Notes: generated by a model not told the origin, from the sequence alone. A DNA stretch of 64,000 bases from Frankia alni ACN14a (GCF_000058485.1 NC_008278.1:2474962-2538961); one strand, 5' to 3'. Positions 26,941-36,611 are shown, numbered from the stretch's first letter. Made by a program: numbers and translations.

Positions 26941-28638
26941 ATGATGGTTGGTTCTGTGGTAGCTCCGACGGCTGTGTCCGGGCCGGTTCCGGACCCGGTC
27001 TCCGGGAAGGACCCGGTCTCCGGGAAGGACCCGGTTGCCGGGGAGGGCGCGGGTGGGGAGGTGTCGCTGTTCGAAGGGGATGTGGAGGCGGGTTCGGTGG
27101 CGGAGTTGGAGGTGTCGATCTGCCGGTGGGCGGGGCGGCTTGCGGCGGCGACGTGCGGCTGGTTGATGTTGCTGGCGGTGTTTGATCGGCGGGGCGGTTG
27201 GTCGGGGGTGGGGGTGCGGTCGTGTGCGCACTGGTTGTCGTGGCGGTGCGGGATCGGGTCGCGGACGGCCCGGCAGTACCTGGCGGTCGCGCATGCGTTG
27301 GAGCGGCTTCCCGCGATCCGGGCGGCGTTCGCGGCGGGGACGTTGTCGTATGCGAAGGTGCGTGCGGTCAGCCGGGTCGCGCAGGCCTCGACGGAGCAGG
27401 TGTGGTTGACCCATGCCCGGTACTGCACGGCGGGGCAGTTGGAGCGGGTGGTGCGTGCCTACCGGCAGGTGACCGAGGATCGGACGGCCCGGCGGGCGGC
27501 GCGCGGGGCGTCCTGGCGGTACGACGATGCGGGGATGTTGCACCTGAACGCGGTCCTGCCCGCCGAGGACGCCGTCCGGCTGCTCGCGGCGTTCGACGCC
27601 GCGCACGCCAGCCTGCACCGCACCACACCCCCCACCCCGGCGGCCCAGCCCGGCGAGGTGAGCGGGTCAGACAGGTCCGGCGGGTCGGAGGAGTCTGGCG
27701 GGTCGGGCGAGGGGGAGGGACCGCCGGCCGACGGGGAGTCCGTGGCGGCACCGCGGGACCGCCGGCAGGACGCTGATGCGTTGATGGCCCTGGCCGACGG
27801 GTTCCTCGACCAGCCCGCGCCCGGCCTGATGACCCCGATCCACACCCTGACCCTCACCGTCGACACCGCCGCCCTGCCGGCTGCCACCAGCCCCGTCCCG
27901 GCCCCCGGCGCTCACGAGCCGAGGCCGGCACCGCAGGGAGCAGCGCAGACCGGCAGGGAGACGGCCGGGAAGGCGCAGGGTGAGAGGGCGGCGGGGGAGG
28001 AAGCGGGCACCGCAGGGGAGGCGGTGGACGCCGCGGCGACGGGCCGGGTGGGACCACACCTGGTCGGGCTCACCGGCTGGGCGCAGACCGCCTCGGGGAT
28101 CGAGATGCCCCGCCCGGTCGTGGACCGCCTCGGTTGCGACGGACTACTACGCGTCCTGCTCACCGACCTACACGGCAACCCTCTGAACCTCGGCCGGCGC
28201 CGCCGGCTACCGTCCCGCCGGCTCCGAGACGCCGTCTACACCCGCGACCAGGGCGTCTGCCAGTACCCGGGCTGCGACCACACCCACTGGCTGCAGATCC
28301 ACCACCTCGACCACTGGACCCACGGCGGCGACACCGACGTCGACAAGCTCCTACTACTCTGCTCCGCCCACCATCACATGATCCACGACGACGGCATCAC
28401 CCTCACCCGAAGCGCCGACGGCACCGTCCACGCCCACACCCCCGACGGCCGCACCCTCACCCCCACCCCACCACTCGACCCCGGCCCCCACCCCACCACC
28501 ACCCTCGCCCACACCACCCGACACATCGACCCCACCGCCATCCACACCCTCGACAGCGGCCCGCTGAACCTCCACGACTCCATCCACGCCATCCTCCACG
28601 GCGACCGACCGTCAAACCCACACGACCAGGCCGCCTGA
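26941..28638 (+). CDS. DUF222 / HNH endonuclease protein (13E12 type)
   Basis: A protein of about 565 aa. The DUF222 domain (about residues 45-215) includes RSCAHWLSWRCGIGSRTARQYL, broken here into HWLSWRCGIG and SRTARQYL. A disordered linker (about 225-380) follows, then a C-terminal HNH nuclease domain with CQYPGCDHTHWLQIHHLDHW and LLLCSAHHHMIHDDG. This architecture is common and multi-copy in actinobacteria (REP13E12 family); whether it acts as a mobile homing-type nuclease is unclear. ATG 26911, 26941 and 26944 and GTG 26935 are all possible starts. VSGKDP repeats mark the N-terminus. Confidence 0.85.
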   Translation: MMVGSVVAPTAVSGPVPDPVSGKDPVSGKDPVAGEGAGGEVSLFEGDVEAGSVAELEVSICRWAGRLAAATCGWLMLLAVFDRRGGWSGVGVRSCAHWLSWRCGIGSRTARQYLAVAHALERLPAIRAAFAAGTLSYAKVRAVSRVAQASTEQVWLTHARYCTAGQLERVVRAYRQVTEDRTARRAARGASWRYDDAGMLHLNAVLPAEDAVRLLAAFDAAHASLHRTTPPTPAAQPGEVSGSDRSGGSEESGGSGEGEGPPADGESVAAPRDRRQDADALMALADGFLDQPAPGLMTPIHTLTLTVDTAALPAATSPVPAPGAHEPRPAPQGAAQTGRETAGKAQGERAAGEEAGTAGEAVDAAATGRVGPHLVGLTGWAQTASGIEMPRPVVDRLGCDGLLRVLLTDLHGNPLNLGRRRRLPSRRLRDAVYTRDQGVCQYPGCDHTHWLQIHHLDHWTHGGDTDVDKLLLLCSAHHHMIHDDGITLTRSADGTVHAHTPDGRTLTPTPPLDPGPHPTTTLAHTTRHIDPTAIHTLDSGPLNLHDSIHAILHGDRPSNPHDQAA

Positions 28639-28696
28639 CACCGGCACGGCAACACCAGCGGCCCCGCGGAACCAGGCCATCCCCCTACAGGGAAGG

Positions 28697-29566
28697 TCAG
28701 TAGCTCCGGCGATGCCGGGCGGCGGCGGAGGTTCCGGTCCCGCGGATCCAGCGGTGCTGCGGTATTCGAGGCGGCGTGCCCGGTCCGGCCGCGCGTAGCT
28801 GGCGGATGAACGGCGCGACGAGCAGCGCCCCGACGATGAAGCCGACGACGTGCGCGCCGTAGGCGACCGCGCCCCCGTCGGCGACGCCAAATCCGGTGAA
28901 GTACACGTACTGCAGCGCGAACCAGAAACCGAGGACGATCCAGGCCGGCAGCCAGAACGGGAGGAAGAACAGCACGGACACCAGGCCGATGACACGAGCT
29001 CTCGGGAACAGGAGTAGGTAGGCGCCGAGCACGCCGGCGACGGCGCCCGAGGCGCCGATCAGGGTGCTCGACGACCCGCTTTCGAACAGCGCGAACCCGT
29101 AGGTCGCCGCGTACCCGCAGACCAGGTAGAACAGCAGGTAGAACAGCCTACCCATGCGATCTTCAAGGTTGTTGCCGAAGACCCCGAGAAACAGCATGTT
29201 GCCGATGAGGTGAAGCCAGCTTCCATGCAGGAACATCGCGGTCAGTACCGAGAGCACCGGAATCTTGTCGAAGCTCGGCGGTGTCTGCACGATGCAGCCG
29301 GGACTGCCGGCCGCGTCGACGCCGATGTGGCCGGAGTAGGCGGCCGAGAGCTGCGCGTTGTGCACCAGTTCCCGGGGTATCGCGCCCCACTCCTGGAAGA
29401 ACCGTTGCTGCTCGCAGACGTTCTGTGGGGTCGAGGTCCCGATCCCGGCGACCGAGCTCACCACGGGCTCGAAGAAGATGAAGATCACTACGTTGGCGGC
29501 GATCAGCAGCCAGGTGATGATCGGCCGCCGGCTCAGCGGGTTGATGTCGTGAATCGGGATGACCAC
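28697..29566 (-). CDS. Rhomboid family intramembrane serine protease
   Basis: A 289-aa membrane protein with about six to seven membrane segments. The catalytic Ser is in LIGASGAVAGVLGAY, the catalytic His in AYGAHVVGFIVGA, and the conserved loop is FLHGSWLHLIGNMLFL. Rhomboids cleave membrane proteins within or near the membrane; substrates in actinobacteria are largely unknown. A large extracytoplasmic loop (about residues 32-100) precedes the second helix. GTG 29566 is chosen because AGGA lies eight bases upstream; ATG 29575 would put the AGG against the start. Confidence 0.92.
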   Translation of the reverse strand: MVIPIHDINPLSRRPIITWLLIAANVVIFIFFEPVVSSVAGIGTSTPQNVCEQQRFFQEWGAIPRELVHNAQLSAAYSGHIGVDAAGSPGCIVQTPPSFDKIPVLSVLTAMFLHGSWLHLIGNMLFLGVFGNNLEDRMGRLFYLLFYLVCGYAATYGFALFESGSSSTLIGASGAVAGVLGAYLLLFPRARVIGLVSVLFFLPFWLPAWIVLGFWFALQYVYFTGFGVADGGAVAYGAHVVGFIVGALLVAPFIRQLRAAGPGTPPRIPQHRWIRGTGTSAAARHRRSY

Positions 29567-29742
29567 GCCGCCCATCCTGCCCGGTGCCCCGGCCGGCGTC
29601 GCCGTCGGGCACGCCTGGTGGTCATCGTGGCTGGCGGGCGGCCGGTGGGCCCGGCGGCCGGAGCCCGGTCCGACGTGACCTGCGTCGCGCACGCATCGTC
29701 GGGGAAGGCCGCCCGCGTCGCCGATGGACCAGAGTGGGAGGG

Positions 29743-31119
29743 GTGAAGCACTCCTGCGCCGTCGCCGCCGTGCCAACCTCGACGTCCCCGGGCCTTCCGT
29801 CGCCAGCCCGCGGCGGGGCGAGCGGCACGGACGGGGCGGGCGGGGCCGATCTCGTGGCCCGGGACCGGCGGGCCGTCTGGCACCCCTACGCCGCGGCGTC
29901 GCACGACGGACCGCTGTTCGCCGTGGCGTCCGCCGCCGGGGTGCGCCTCACGCTGACCGACGGCCGCGAGCTGATCGACGGGATGTCGTCGTGGTGGGCG
30001 GCCATCCACGGCTACCGGCACCCCGTGCTCGACGAGGCCGTGCGCACCCAGCTCGGGTCGATGTCGCACGTGATGTTCGGCGGCCTGACCCACGAGCCGG
30101 CGGTGCGCCTCGCCGAGACGCTGGTGGCGATCACCCCGGAGCCGCTGCGCCGGGTGTTCCTCTGCGACTCGGGATCCGTCGCGGTCGAGGTGGCCATCAA
30201 GATGGCGTTGCAGTACTGGACCGGTCGGGGCCGGCCCGAGCGGACCCGGCTGCTGACCATCCGGCGCGGGTACCACGGCGACACCTCCGGGGCGATGTCC
30301 GTCTGCGACCCGGACGCCGGGATGCACCACCTGTTCAGCCAGCTCCTGCCGCGCCACCTGTTCGCCCCGGCGCCGAGGTGCGCCTACGACGAGCCGTGCG
30401 AGGACGCAGACGTCGCCGAGTTCGAGCGGCTGTTCGCCCGGCACGCCCACGAGGTCGCCGCGGTCATCCTCGAACCGGTGGTGCAGGGCACCGGCGCCAT
30501 GAGCTTCTACGCCCCCGGCTGGCTCGCCCGGGTCCGCGAGCTGTGCGACCACCACGGGGTGCTGCTCATCGCGGACGAGATCGCCGTCGGCTTCGGCCGG
30601 TCGGGGGAACTGTTCGGCTGCGACCACGCCGGGATCAGCCCGGACATCATGTGCGTCGGCAAGGCGCTGACGGGCGGCTACCTGTCGATGGCCGCGACGC
30701 TGTGCACCGACGAGGTGGCCGCCGGCGTGTCCGACTCGCCTGCCGGGGCGTTCATGCACGGCCCGACGTTCATGGCCAACCCGCTGGCGAGCGCCGTGGC
30801 GAACGCCAGCGTCGAGCTGCTGCTGTCCTCGCCGTGGCGGGACCGGGTCGCGGAGATCTCCGCGGGGCTCGCCGCGGGCCTCGCCCCGGCGGCGGAGCTG
30901 GCGGGGGTGGCCGACGTGCGGGTGCTCGGCGCCATCGGCGTGATCGAGACGCGGGACCCGGTCGACATGGCGGTGATCCAGCCGCTGCTGGTGGAGCTCG
31001 GCGTCTGGGTGCGGCCCTTCGGCCGGCTGGTCTACACGATGCCGCCGTTCATCACGTCGCCGGCGGACGTCGCCACCCTGACCGATGCGATGGTCGAGGC
31101 GGTCGCCCGCACCACCTGA
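29743..31119 (+). CDS. bioA: Adenosylmethionine-8-amino-7-oxononanoate aminotransferase
   Basis: This PLP enzyme makes 7,8-diaminopelargonate with S-adenosylmethionine as amino donor, the third-last step of biotin synthesis. The 458-aa protein has WHPYAAASHDGPLF, DGMSSWWAAIHGY, CDSGSVAVEVAIKMALQYW, the DEIAVGFGRSG motif and the PLP-binding Lys in CVGKALTGGY. The N-terminal 35 residues are not conserved. GTG 29743 lies directly after GGGAGGG; GTG 29770 is an alternative. The other biotin genes (bioF, bioD, bioB) are not nearby, so it is a solitary bioA. Confidence 0.93.
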   Translation: MKHSCAVAAVPTSTSPGLPSPARGGASGTDGAGGADLVARDRRAVWHPYAAASHDGPLFAVASAAGVRLTLTDGRELIDGMSSWWAAIHGYRHPVLDEAVRTQLGSMSHVMFGGLTHEPAVRLAETLVAITPEPLRRVFLCDSGSVAVEVAIKMALQYWTGRGRPERTRLLTIRRGYHGDTSGAMSVCDPDAGMHHLFSQLLPRHLFAPAPRCAYDEPCEDADVAEFERLFARHAHEVAAVILEPVVQGTGAMSFYAPGWLARVRELCDHHGVLLIADEIAVGFGRSGELFGCDHAGISPDIMCVGKALTGGYLSMAATLCTDEVAAGVSDSPAGAFMHGPTFMANPLASAVANASVELLLSSPWRDRVAEISAGLAAGLAPAAELAGVADVRVLGAIGVIETRDPVDMAVIQPLLVELGVWVRPFGRLVYTMPPFITSPADVATLTDAMVEAVARTT

Positions 31120-31515
31120 GGAACTGGTCCTCGACTGGTCCGCGGCTCGGCCGACACTGGTCCCAGACGCGGAGCCATGCCGTTTCCCGGGCGTGTCGTG
31201 TGTGGTCTCTCCGCGGGCGTCATGGAGTGGACGGCGACCGGTGGGCCCCGCTGCGGGCCCTTTCGTCAACCCATTCGTCGTCGCAGGTCAGATGCCATTT
31301 CCGGAACGAGTTCGGGGCCCGCCGGGGCGGAGGATTGCGGCCGGTCGCCGACGCGGAGCAGTTAGCCGCGCCATTGCGGCGGTTGCGAATGACGCGAACG
31401 TCTTCGTACTCTTCGTTCTCAACGATTCACTGTGAGTAGCAACGACGAGGTTGGATTCACCGGGCGGTTCCGGCCCACCACGGCCGCGGACGAGAACGAG
31501 GAAGGCCATCCGCCA
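31120..31515. other. Intergenic region upstream of the GGDEF gene
   Basis: About 400 bases without a supported gene. Three ACTGGTCC octamers occur in the first 40 bases (31123, 31134 and 31156 approx.). The GGDEF frame is open from 31432, but that stretch lacks a ribosome binding site. Confidence 0.4.
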
Positions 31516-33219
31516 ATGCCGTTACGCCTACGACTGTCACGCCGCCCGGGTCGCGTCCTGCTGGGCGGCGCCCGCCGGGCGTGGCGACGGCTGCGGCTGC
31601 GCCCCCCGCGCCCGCCCGCCGCCTGCCCACCGCCCGCCGGTCGGCCCGTCGCCTGTCCGCCGGCGCTGCGCATGGCCGGCCTCGGCCTTCCCGGCGGCTC
31701 CGGAGTCGGTGGCTCCCGGGGCGGTGGCTCCCGGGGCGGTGGCTCCCGGGATGAGGGGGGCTCCCGGGGTGAGGCCCCTGGCAACGGCGGCCCGCGGATC
31801 GGCCGGGGACGGCGGTCGCGGGCCGGTGGGGACCGACCACCCCGACCACCCCGGCCGTGCCGGGTGCTGCCGCGGCTGGTCGGACGGGGCTGGATGCTGT
31901 GGCGTGCGCCGCGGACGGTCGTGCGCCGGGTCGTGGGGGTCACGCTGTGCTGGGCCGCCCTGGTCGGCGTCGCGATCACCGGGCTGCGGCCACGCTGGGT
32001 CGACGTGCTCGCGTTCGCCGCGTTCGTCGCCCTCGGGGGGTTCGCGGTGGTCGTGTCCGGGCGGCTGGGAGCCGACCTCACCGTCTCCCCGGCCGCCCGG
32101 CACGACCTGCTCGCCACCTGGACCGTGGCCGTCGCCGTCCTGCTGCCGCCGTTCTACCCGACGGTGATCGGCCTGCCGCTGTGCTGGCTGGCCGGCCGTG
32201 CCGACCCGATTCGCCCGCCGCACCTGCGGGTGTTCCATGCCGCGGCGCTGGGCATCGCCGGCTTCTGCGCGTCCAGCGTGCACCTGCTGCTCAGCCCGAC
32301 CACGGGGCCGTTCACCGTCGAAGGCCTGGTCGGCTCGGGTTCCGCGGCGCTGGCGTTTCTGGCCGCGGTGGCCGTGTACCCGCTGGTCGCCAGCCTGCCC
32401 GGGGTCGGGATGGCCCGAGCGGGCCGGGGCGACGGCCTCGACGCGTGGCTCGGGGGAGCGCCGGCCGGCGCCGGCGTCCACGGCCCGGCCGGGCTGCCCG
32501 GCGCCGGCGTCCACCGCCCGGCCGGGCCCCCCGCGCGGGCGCCGCGGCGCGCCCGACGCGAGCTGGTGCCGGCGCGGGCCGCCGAGATCTGCTCGTCGAT
32601 CGTGGTGGCGGTGCTGTGGGCGGCGAGCCCGTTCCTCATGCTGGCCGTGACCCCGCCGGTACTGCTGCTGCAACGCAGCCTGCTGCACGCCGACCTGCTG
32701 CTCGCCGCCCGCTCGGACGCGAAGACGCGCCTGGCCAATGCCGCCTACTGGCGCCAGGTCGCCGAGCGCGAGATCGGCCGGGCGGCCCGCGCCGGGCGAC
32801 CGCTGTCGGTGCTGCTCGTCGACATCGACCATTTCAAGCGGGTCAACGACCGTTTCGGCCACCTCATCGGGGACGTCATCCTGCTCGCCGTCGCGGACAC
32901 GCTGCGGGCCACGGCCCGGCCGCGGGACCTCGTCGGCCGCTTCGGCGGCGAGGAGTTCGTCATCCTGCTCACCGAGGCCGGACGGGAGCACGCCCTCGAC
33001 ATCGCCGAGCGGATCCGCAGCCAGGTCGCCGGCACCCGCTGCCGGTTCGACGGGTGCCCTCCGCTGTCGGTCACGGTGTCCGTGGGCGTCGCGACCCAGG
33101 ACGGCTCGTCCGGCGACCTGTCCGCGCTCATCGCCCGCGCCGACACCGCCCTGTACCGGGCGAAGGCCGATGGCCGCAACCGGGTCCGCCTCGCCGACCC
33201 GCTGTGCGCCCCGGCGTAG
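31516..33219 (+). CDS. Membrane-bound diguanylate cyclase (GGDEF)
   Basis: A 567-aa protein that would make cyclic di-GMP from two GTP. After an Arg/Pro/Gly-rich cytoplasmic N-terminus with GSRGGGS repeats (about residues 68-90) come six to seven membrane segments (about 125-405), then a GGDEF domain (about 415-560) with VDIDHFKRVNDRFGH and the active-site motif RFGGEEF, which is intact (GGEEF). An RxxD inhibitory site is not obvious. ATG 31516 follows GAGGAAGG by ten bases and is preferred over GTG 31432. c-di-GMP controls development in related actinobacteria. Confidence 0.92.
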   Translation: MPLRLRLSRRPGRVLLGGARRAWRRLRLRPPRPPAACPPPAGRPVACPPALRMAGLGLPGGSGVGGSRGGGSRGGGSRDEGGSRGEAPGNGGPRIGRGRRSRAGGDRPPRPPRPCRVLPRLVGRGWMLWRAPRTVVRRVVGVTLCWAALVGVAITGLRPRWVDVLAFAAFVALGGFAVVVSGRLGADLTVSPAARHDLLATWTVAVAVLLPPFYPTVIGLPLCWLAGRADPIRPPHLRVFHAAALGIAGFCASSVHLLLSPTTGPFTVEGLVGSGSAALAFLAAVAVYPLVASLPGVGMARAGRGDGLDAWLGGAPAGAGVHGPAGLPGAGVHRPAGPPARAPRRARRELVPARAAEICSSIVVAVLWAASPFLMLAVTPPVLLLQRSLLHADLLLAARSDAKTRLANAAYWRQVAEREIGRAARAGRPLSVLLVDIDHFKRVNDRFGHLIGDVILLAVADTLRATARPRDLVGRFGGEEFVILLTEAGREHALDIAERIRSQVAGTRCRFDGCPPLSVTVSVGVATQDGSSGDLSALIARADTALYRAKADGRNRVRLADPLCAPA

Positions 33220-33236
33220 CCGTGCGGAGCACGCCG

Positions 33237-34067
33237 TCAGTCGGCGCGGGCGGCTCGGATCGTGTTGCGCAGCAGCAGCATGGTGGTCACCGGGCCGACT
33301 CCGCCCGGCACCGGCGTGAGGGCACCGGCGACGGAGGCGATGGCCGCGGCGTCGACGTCGCCGACCTGGCCGGCGGCGGTGACCGCGGTGCCGACGTCGA
33401 TGACCGTCGCCCCCGGCCGGACGAACCCGGCACCGACGAGGCCCGGCACCCCCGTGGCGGACACGATGATGTCGGCCTCGTGCGCGATCGTCACCAGGTC
33501 CTTCGTGTGGGAATGGCAGACGGTGACGGTCGCGTCCTCCGCGAGCAGGAGCAGCGAGACCGGCTTGCCGACGACCGGCCCGCGGCCGATGACGCACACC
33601 CGGGCGCCGGCCATCGGGATGCGGGCGCGGGTGAGGATCTCCACCACCGCGGCGGCGGTCGCCGGGGCGAAGCCCGGCAGTCCCAGGGCGAGCCGACCCA
33701 GGCTCTCCGGGTTCATCCCGTCGACGTCCTTGGCGACGGGGATGTGCTCGCCGACCTCCCGGGAGCTCAGCTGCGCGGGCAGCGGCGTCTGGACGATGAT
33801 CCCGTCGACCAGCGGGTCGGCGGCCAGCGCGTCGACCATGTCGAGCAGCGCCGCCGGCCCGGCGGTGGCCTCGTGCGGCTCGCAGCGGACCCCGACCTTG
33901 CCGGCGGTCCGTTCGATGATGTGGGTGTAGGAGCGGGCGGCCGGATCCGCGTTCGGCAGGACCACGGCCAGCGTCGGCGTCTTGCCGGCCAGCATCAGCC
34001 GCTCCGCCTCGTCGATCACGTACCGGCCGATCTCGGCGGCCATGGACCGCCCGTCGAGCAACCTCAT
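33237..34067 (-). CDS. folD: FolD paralogue lacking the catalytic lysine
   Basis: A 276-aa member of the methylene-tetrahydrofolate dehydrogenase/cyclohydrolase family. It has [35 protein letters not shown] and [12 protein letters not shown], so the folate and NADP sites are largely present. The usual YxxxK motif reads YTHII: the lysine (K56 in E. coli) that is essential for cyclohydrolase and important for dehydrogenase is replaced by Ile. The Ser of GRS/ASxxVGxP is Gly. The protein may be a single-activity or altered enzyme, and a canonical FolD is expected elsewhere in the genome (inference). Confidence 0.9.
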
Positions 34068-34431
34068 CCGGTGCTCCGATCTCGTCGTCTTCGTTCGTCG
34101 TCGTCGGCGTCGTCGTCAGGCCGGCCCGCGGCGCCGATCGCGCGACCCGCCGCCGGCGCCGGGGGCGCCCGCCGGCGGGGCCGCCGACGTCCCGCCGTCC
34201 GCGGTTCACCCGCGGGTGGCGCCGCGGCGGCCCACCGTGAGAATCTGGGGCTTTTTGCGCGGGCGGCTCGGGGCCACGGGCTCGCTCGTACCGTAGCAAG
34301 GCCGCGCCGGCCCGTAACCGTCACGGGGTACCCGCCGCGGGGTAGGCCGCCCGTGCCCGGGACGTCCCGCCGCCGATCGTGGGCCCGCCGTGAGCCCGCC
34401 GCCACGGCGGAGGGCGACGATCGGGGGACGC
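34068..34431. other. Intergenic region between folD and tetR genes
   Basis: About 365 bases, starting with TCG/GTC trinucleotide runs (34078-34115) and then GC-rich sequence. The folD promoter is expected near 34240-34310, where A/T content rises. No gene is supported. Confidence 0.4.
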
Positions 34432-35049
34432 CTATCGGGGTAGGTCGCGCAGGATCAGGTCGAGCCCGGCGAGGAACTGCGCCTCGTTGTCCTCCCGCAG
34501 GTGCGGGGCGACGTCGGACAGGTCCGGATGGAGCTCCGCCGGCGGGCGCACCTGCGCCACCGGCCCACCGCGGGCGCCGGCCCCCTCCTTCTCCACCGCG
34601 CGGGCGAGCTGGCGGGCCTCCGACAGGGTGTGGCCGAGGGTGTAGAACAGCAGCGTCTGGTAGACGTTGGCCGCATCCGCCGGGTCCATGCCGGCGCGGT
34701 GGAGCTGGGCGACGGCGTGGTCGGAACGCTCCCAGTAGGCGCCGACGCCCGGCGGGCGGCGCAGCACCAGCGGGGCCAGCGTCGGGTGGGCCAGCAGCGA
34801 GCGGCGGAGCTGGCGGAAGTTCGCGCGGATGTCGGCGCGCGGGTCGTCGCTCTCCGGCAGGTCCGCGACCCCGTCCCGGACGACGCTGTCGACGAGCGCG
34901 TCGAGCAGGGCGTTCTTGGTGGCGAAATGCCGGTACATCGCCGTCGGGTCGCAGTCGAGGAACCCGCCGAGCGCCCGCATGCTGAACGCCCCCGCGCCGT
35001 TGGTGTCGACGACCTCCATCGCCGCCGCCATCAGCACCTCCCGCGACAA
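34432..35049 (-). CDS. TetR family transcriptional regulator
   Basis: A TetR/AcrR protein with HTH (SREVLMAAAMEVVDTNGAG, MRALGGFLDCDPTAMYRHF, then ATKNALLDALVD) and a C-terminal ligand domain of the TetR_C type (about residues 80-195). The start is a problem. TTG 35049 gives 205 aa and retains helix 1; ATG 35031 has GGGAGG upstream but cuts into helix 1. The frame is open upstream for another 87 codons with an acidic and then Arg-rich segment that looks like a normal TetR arm, but it has no ATG or GTG. A frameshift or unusual start is possible. Target unknown. Confidence 0.82.
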   Translation of the reverse strand: MSREVLMAAAMEVVDTNGAGAFSMRALGGFLDCDPTAMYRHFATKNALLDALVDSVVRDGVADLPESDDPRADIRANFRQLRRSLLAHPTLAPLVLRRPPGVGAYWERSDHAVAQLHRAGMDPADAANVYQTLLFYTLGHTLSEARQLARAVEKEGAGARGGPVAQVRPPAELHPDLSDVAPHLREDNEAQFLAGLDLILRDLPR

Positions 35050-35399
35050 CGTCCCCCGCGGCGTCCGCCGCGACCTGCCCCGCCGGCCCCGCCGCGCTCC
35101 GTCGGCCGGGGCATCGTCGGCCGGGGCATCGTCGGCCGCGGGGTCGCCGTCTTCGGCCGCGCTGTCCTCATCTGCCGGGCCCTCGGGCGGCGTGGGTTCA
35201 TCGCCGGGTTCCGCCCCGCCCGGCTGATCCTGCTCGATGTCGTCGATGCCACCATGATAATCAACGATGTTGACGTGCTCCCGCGGCGCGCCGAAACAGT
35301 CAGGACCATCCGATCAGGGGTGGTTCCGCGGAACCCACCGCCGATCGAGCCGCTTGCGGCCTGTTTTGCCTGCATCTCCCGGCGGGTCACATCGGCGGA
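35050..35399. other. Region upstream of tetR, partly protein-like in the tetR frame
   Basis: The tetR frame is open to an in-frame TGA near 35312. It encodes an acidic Asp/Ala/Pro segment and an Arg/Gly-rich segment, with two CCGGCCGACGATGC-type repeats. A copy of the GTTCCGCGGAAC palindrome lies near 35329-35340. Confidence 0.4.
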
Positions 35400-35921
35400 T
35401 CACACCGAGTCGAAGGCCTCGGGATAGCTGAACCGTCCGCGTGGCGAGGGGCCGTGCGCGGTGAGGGTCCGTATCTGGAAATGCGCACCCCACGCGGGTT
35501 GCGGTGCGGTGATGCCGCAGGCGTCGCTGGGACGGAAACCGAAGCGGGAGTAGTAGCCTGGGTCGCCGAGCAGACCGACCAGCGGCTCGCCGAGGGCGTC
35601 GGCGGCGCCGAGCATGGCATGCATGAGCGCGTGACCGACGCCGCGTCGCTGATGGTCGGGCCGGACGCTGAGCGGCCCGAAGGCGAGTACCGGGCTGAGG
35701 TCGACCGCGGCGCGGGTGCACAGGACCTGGCCGATGATCTCGCCCGCGGCGGTGGTCGCGACGAGCGAGAGCGCGGGTATCCACGCGGCGCTGGCACGAA
35801 GCTCGTCCACGAGGGTGACCTCGGCCGGGAGCAGGTCCTGTTCGACCGGTCGGGCGAACGCCGTGCCCACCACGGTACGAATCGCTGCCGCATCCCCGGC
35901 GATCTCCCGGCGAACCATCAT
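35400..35921 (-). CDS. GNAT family N-acetyltransferase
   Basis: A 173-aa GNAT protein. The acetyl-CoA-binding motif A is FGPLSVRPDHQRRGVGHALMHAML, seen as LSVRPDHQRRGVG followed by the helix; YYSRFGFRPSD is the typical C-terminal strand of the YhbS-like subgroup. It starts at ATG 35921 or 35918 (MMVRREIAGD). Substrate unknown. It stands alone between tandem repeats and the tetR region. Confidence 0.9.
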   Translation of the reverse strand: MMVRREIAGDAAAIRTVVGTAFARPVEQDLLPAEVTLVDELRASAAWIPALSLVATTAAGEIIGQVLCTRAAVDLSPVLAFGPLSVRPDHQRRGVGHALMHAMLGAADALGEPLVGLLGDPGYYSRFGFRPSDACGITAPQPAWGAHFQIRTLTAHGPSPRGRFSYPEAFDSV

Positions 35922-35995
35922 CGGAACACCCTCGGCCGGCGCCCACGGTCCCGGCAACTACTTTTCGCGGTGGTGGTGACGGCTGCGCAGGCCTC

Positions 35996-36034
35996 GGCCG
36001 ACCCGGGAGGCCGACCCGGGAGGCCGACCCGGAA
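35996..36034. repeat. Three 13-bp tandem repeats
   Basis: GGCCGACCCGGGA occurs three times in a row (third copy with one change) between the GNAT start and the end of the next minus-strand gene. Confidence 0.8.
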
Positions 36035-36053
36035 GGGGCGCCGGCCAAGCTGG

Positions 36054-36611
36054 TCAGGTGTCTGCTTCTGCCCAGCTGTCGAGTATTGCGGCGGGGCCGT
36101 TGCCGCGGCGTTGGAGGCGCAGGGCCGGGTAGCCGGGGCGCCAGCTTGTCAGGATGATCTCCTCGGCGGGTTCGTCGACGGTGGTGCGGACGATCTCGGT
36201 GAGCTCGACCCGGAACAGGTCGAACGGCTCGGGGGGCGACACCTCGGCGGCGAAGTGGGCCAGGGTGGCCGGGTCGTCGACCCAGCGGGCGAGGCCGGAG
36301 ATCCGGACGTCGCCGCCGGCCATGTCGGTGCCGGGGCCGGGGTTGGCGCACAGCGCGAAGCGGGGGTCGCGGCGCAGGTCGCGGGACTTGCGGGCGTCGG
36401 GCATGCTGCCGAGCCACAGTTCGCCGGCGCGGAACGTGACCTCGATGCCGCTGGTGCGCGGGGAGCCGTCCGCGCGGATCGTCGCCAGGATGTGATGACG
36501 GAACGCCTCGAAGCGGGTGCGGACGGCGTCGGCGAGGGTGGGGTGGGCGGTCTCGACGTCGCGCCAGGAGTTCGTGGATGAGGTCGTGGATGAGGTCGTG
36601 GATGTCGTCAC
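36054..36611 (-). CDS. Pyridoxamine 5'-phosphate oxidase family protein
   Basis: A 185-aa split-barrel flavin- or F420-type protein. It has HILATIRADGSPRTSGIEV, ELWLGSMPDARKSRDLRRDPRFALC and a C-terminal EEIILTSWRPGYPALRLQRRG, typical of actinobacterial PNPOx-like proteins that act on F420 or FMN. The reaction is not known. GTG 36611 has AGGATGG upstream; ATG 36650 is an alternative only 24 bases from the divergent WYL gene. The N-terminus holds a TTSST repeat. Confidence 0.85.
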   Translation of the reverse strand: MTTSTTSSTTSSTNSWRDVETAHPTLADAVRTRFEAFRHHILATIRADGSPRTSGIEVTFRAGELWLGSMPDARKSRDLRRDPRFALCANPGPGTDMAGGDVRISGLARWVDDPATLAHFAAEVSPPEPFDLFRVELTEIVRTTVDEPAEEIILTSWRPGYPALRLQRRGNGPAAILDSWAEADT

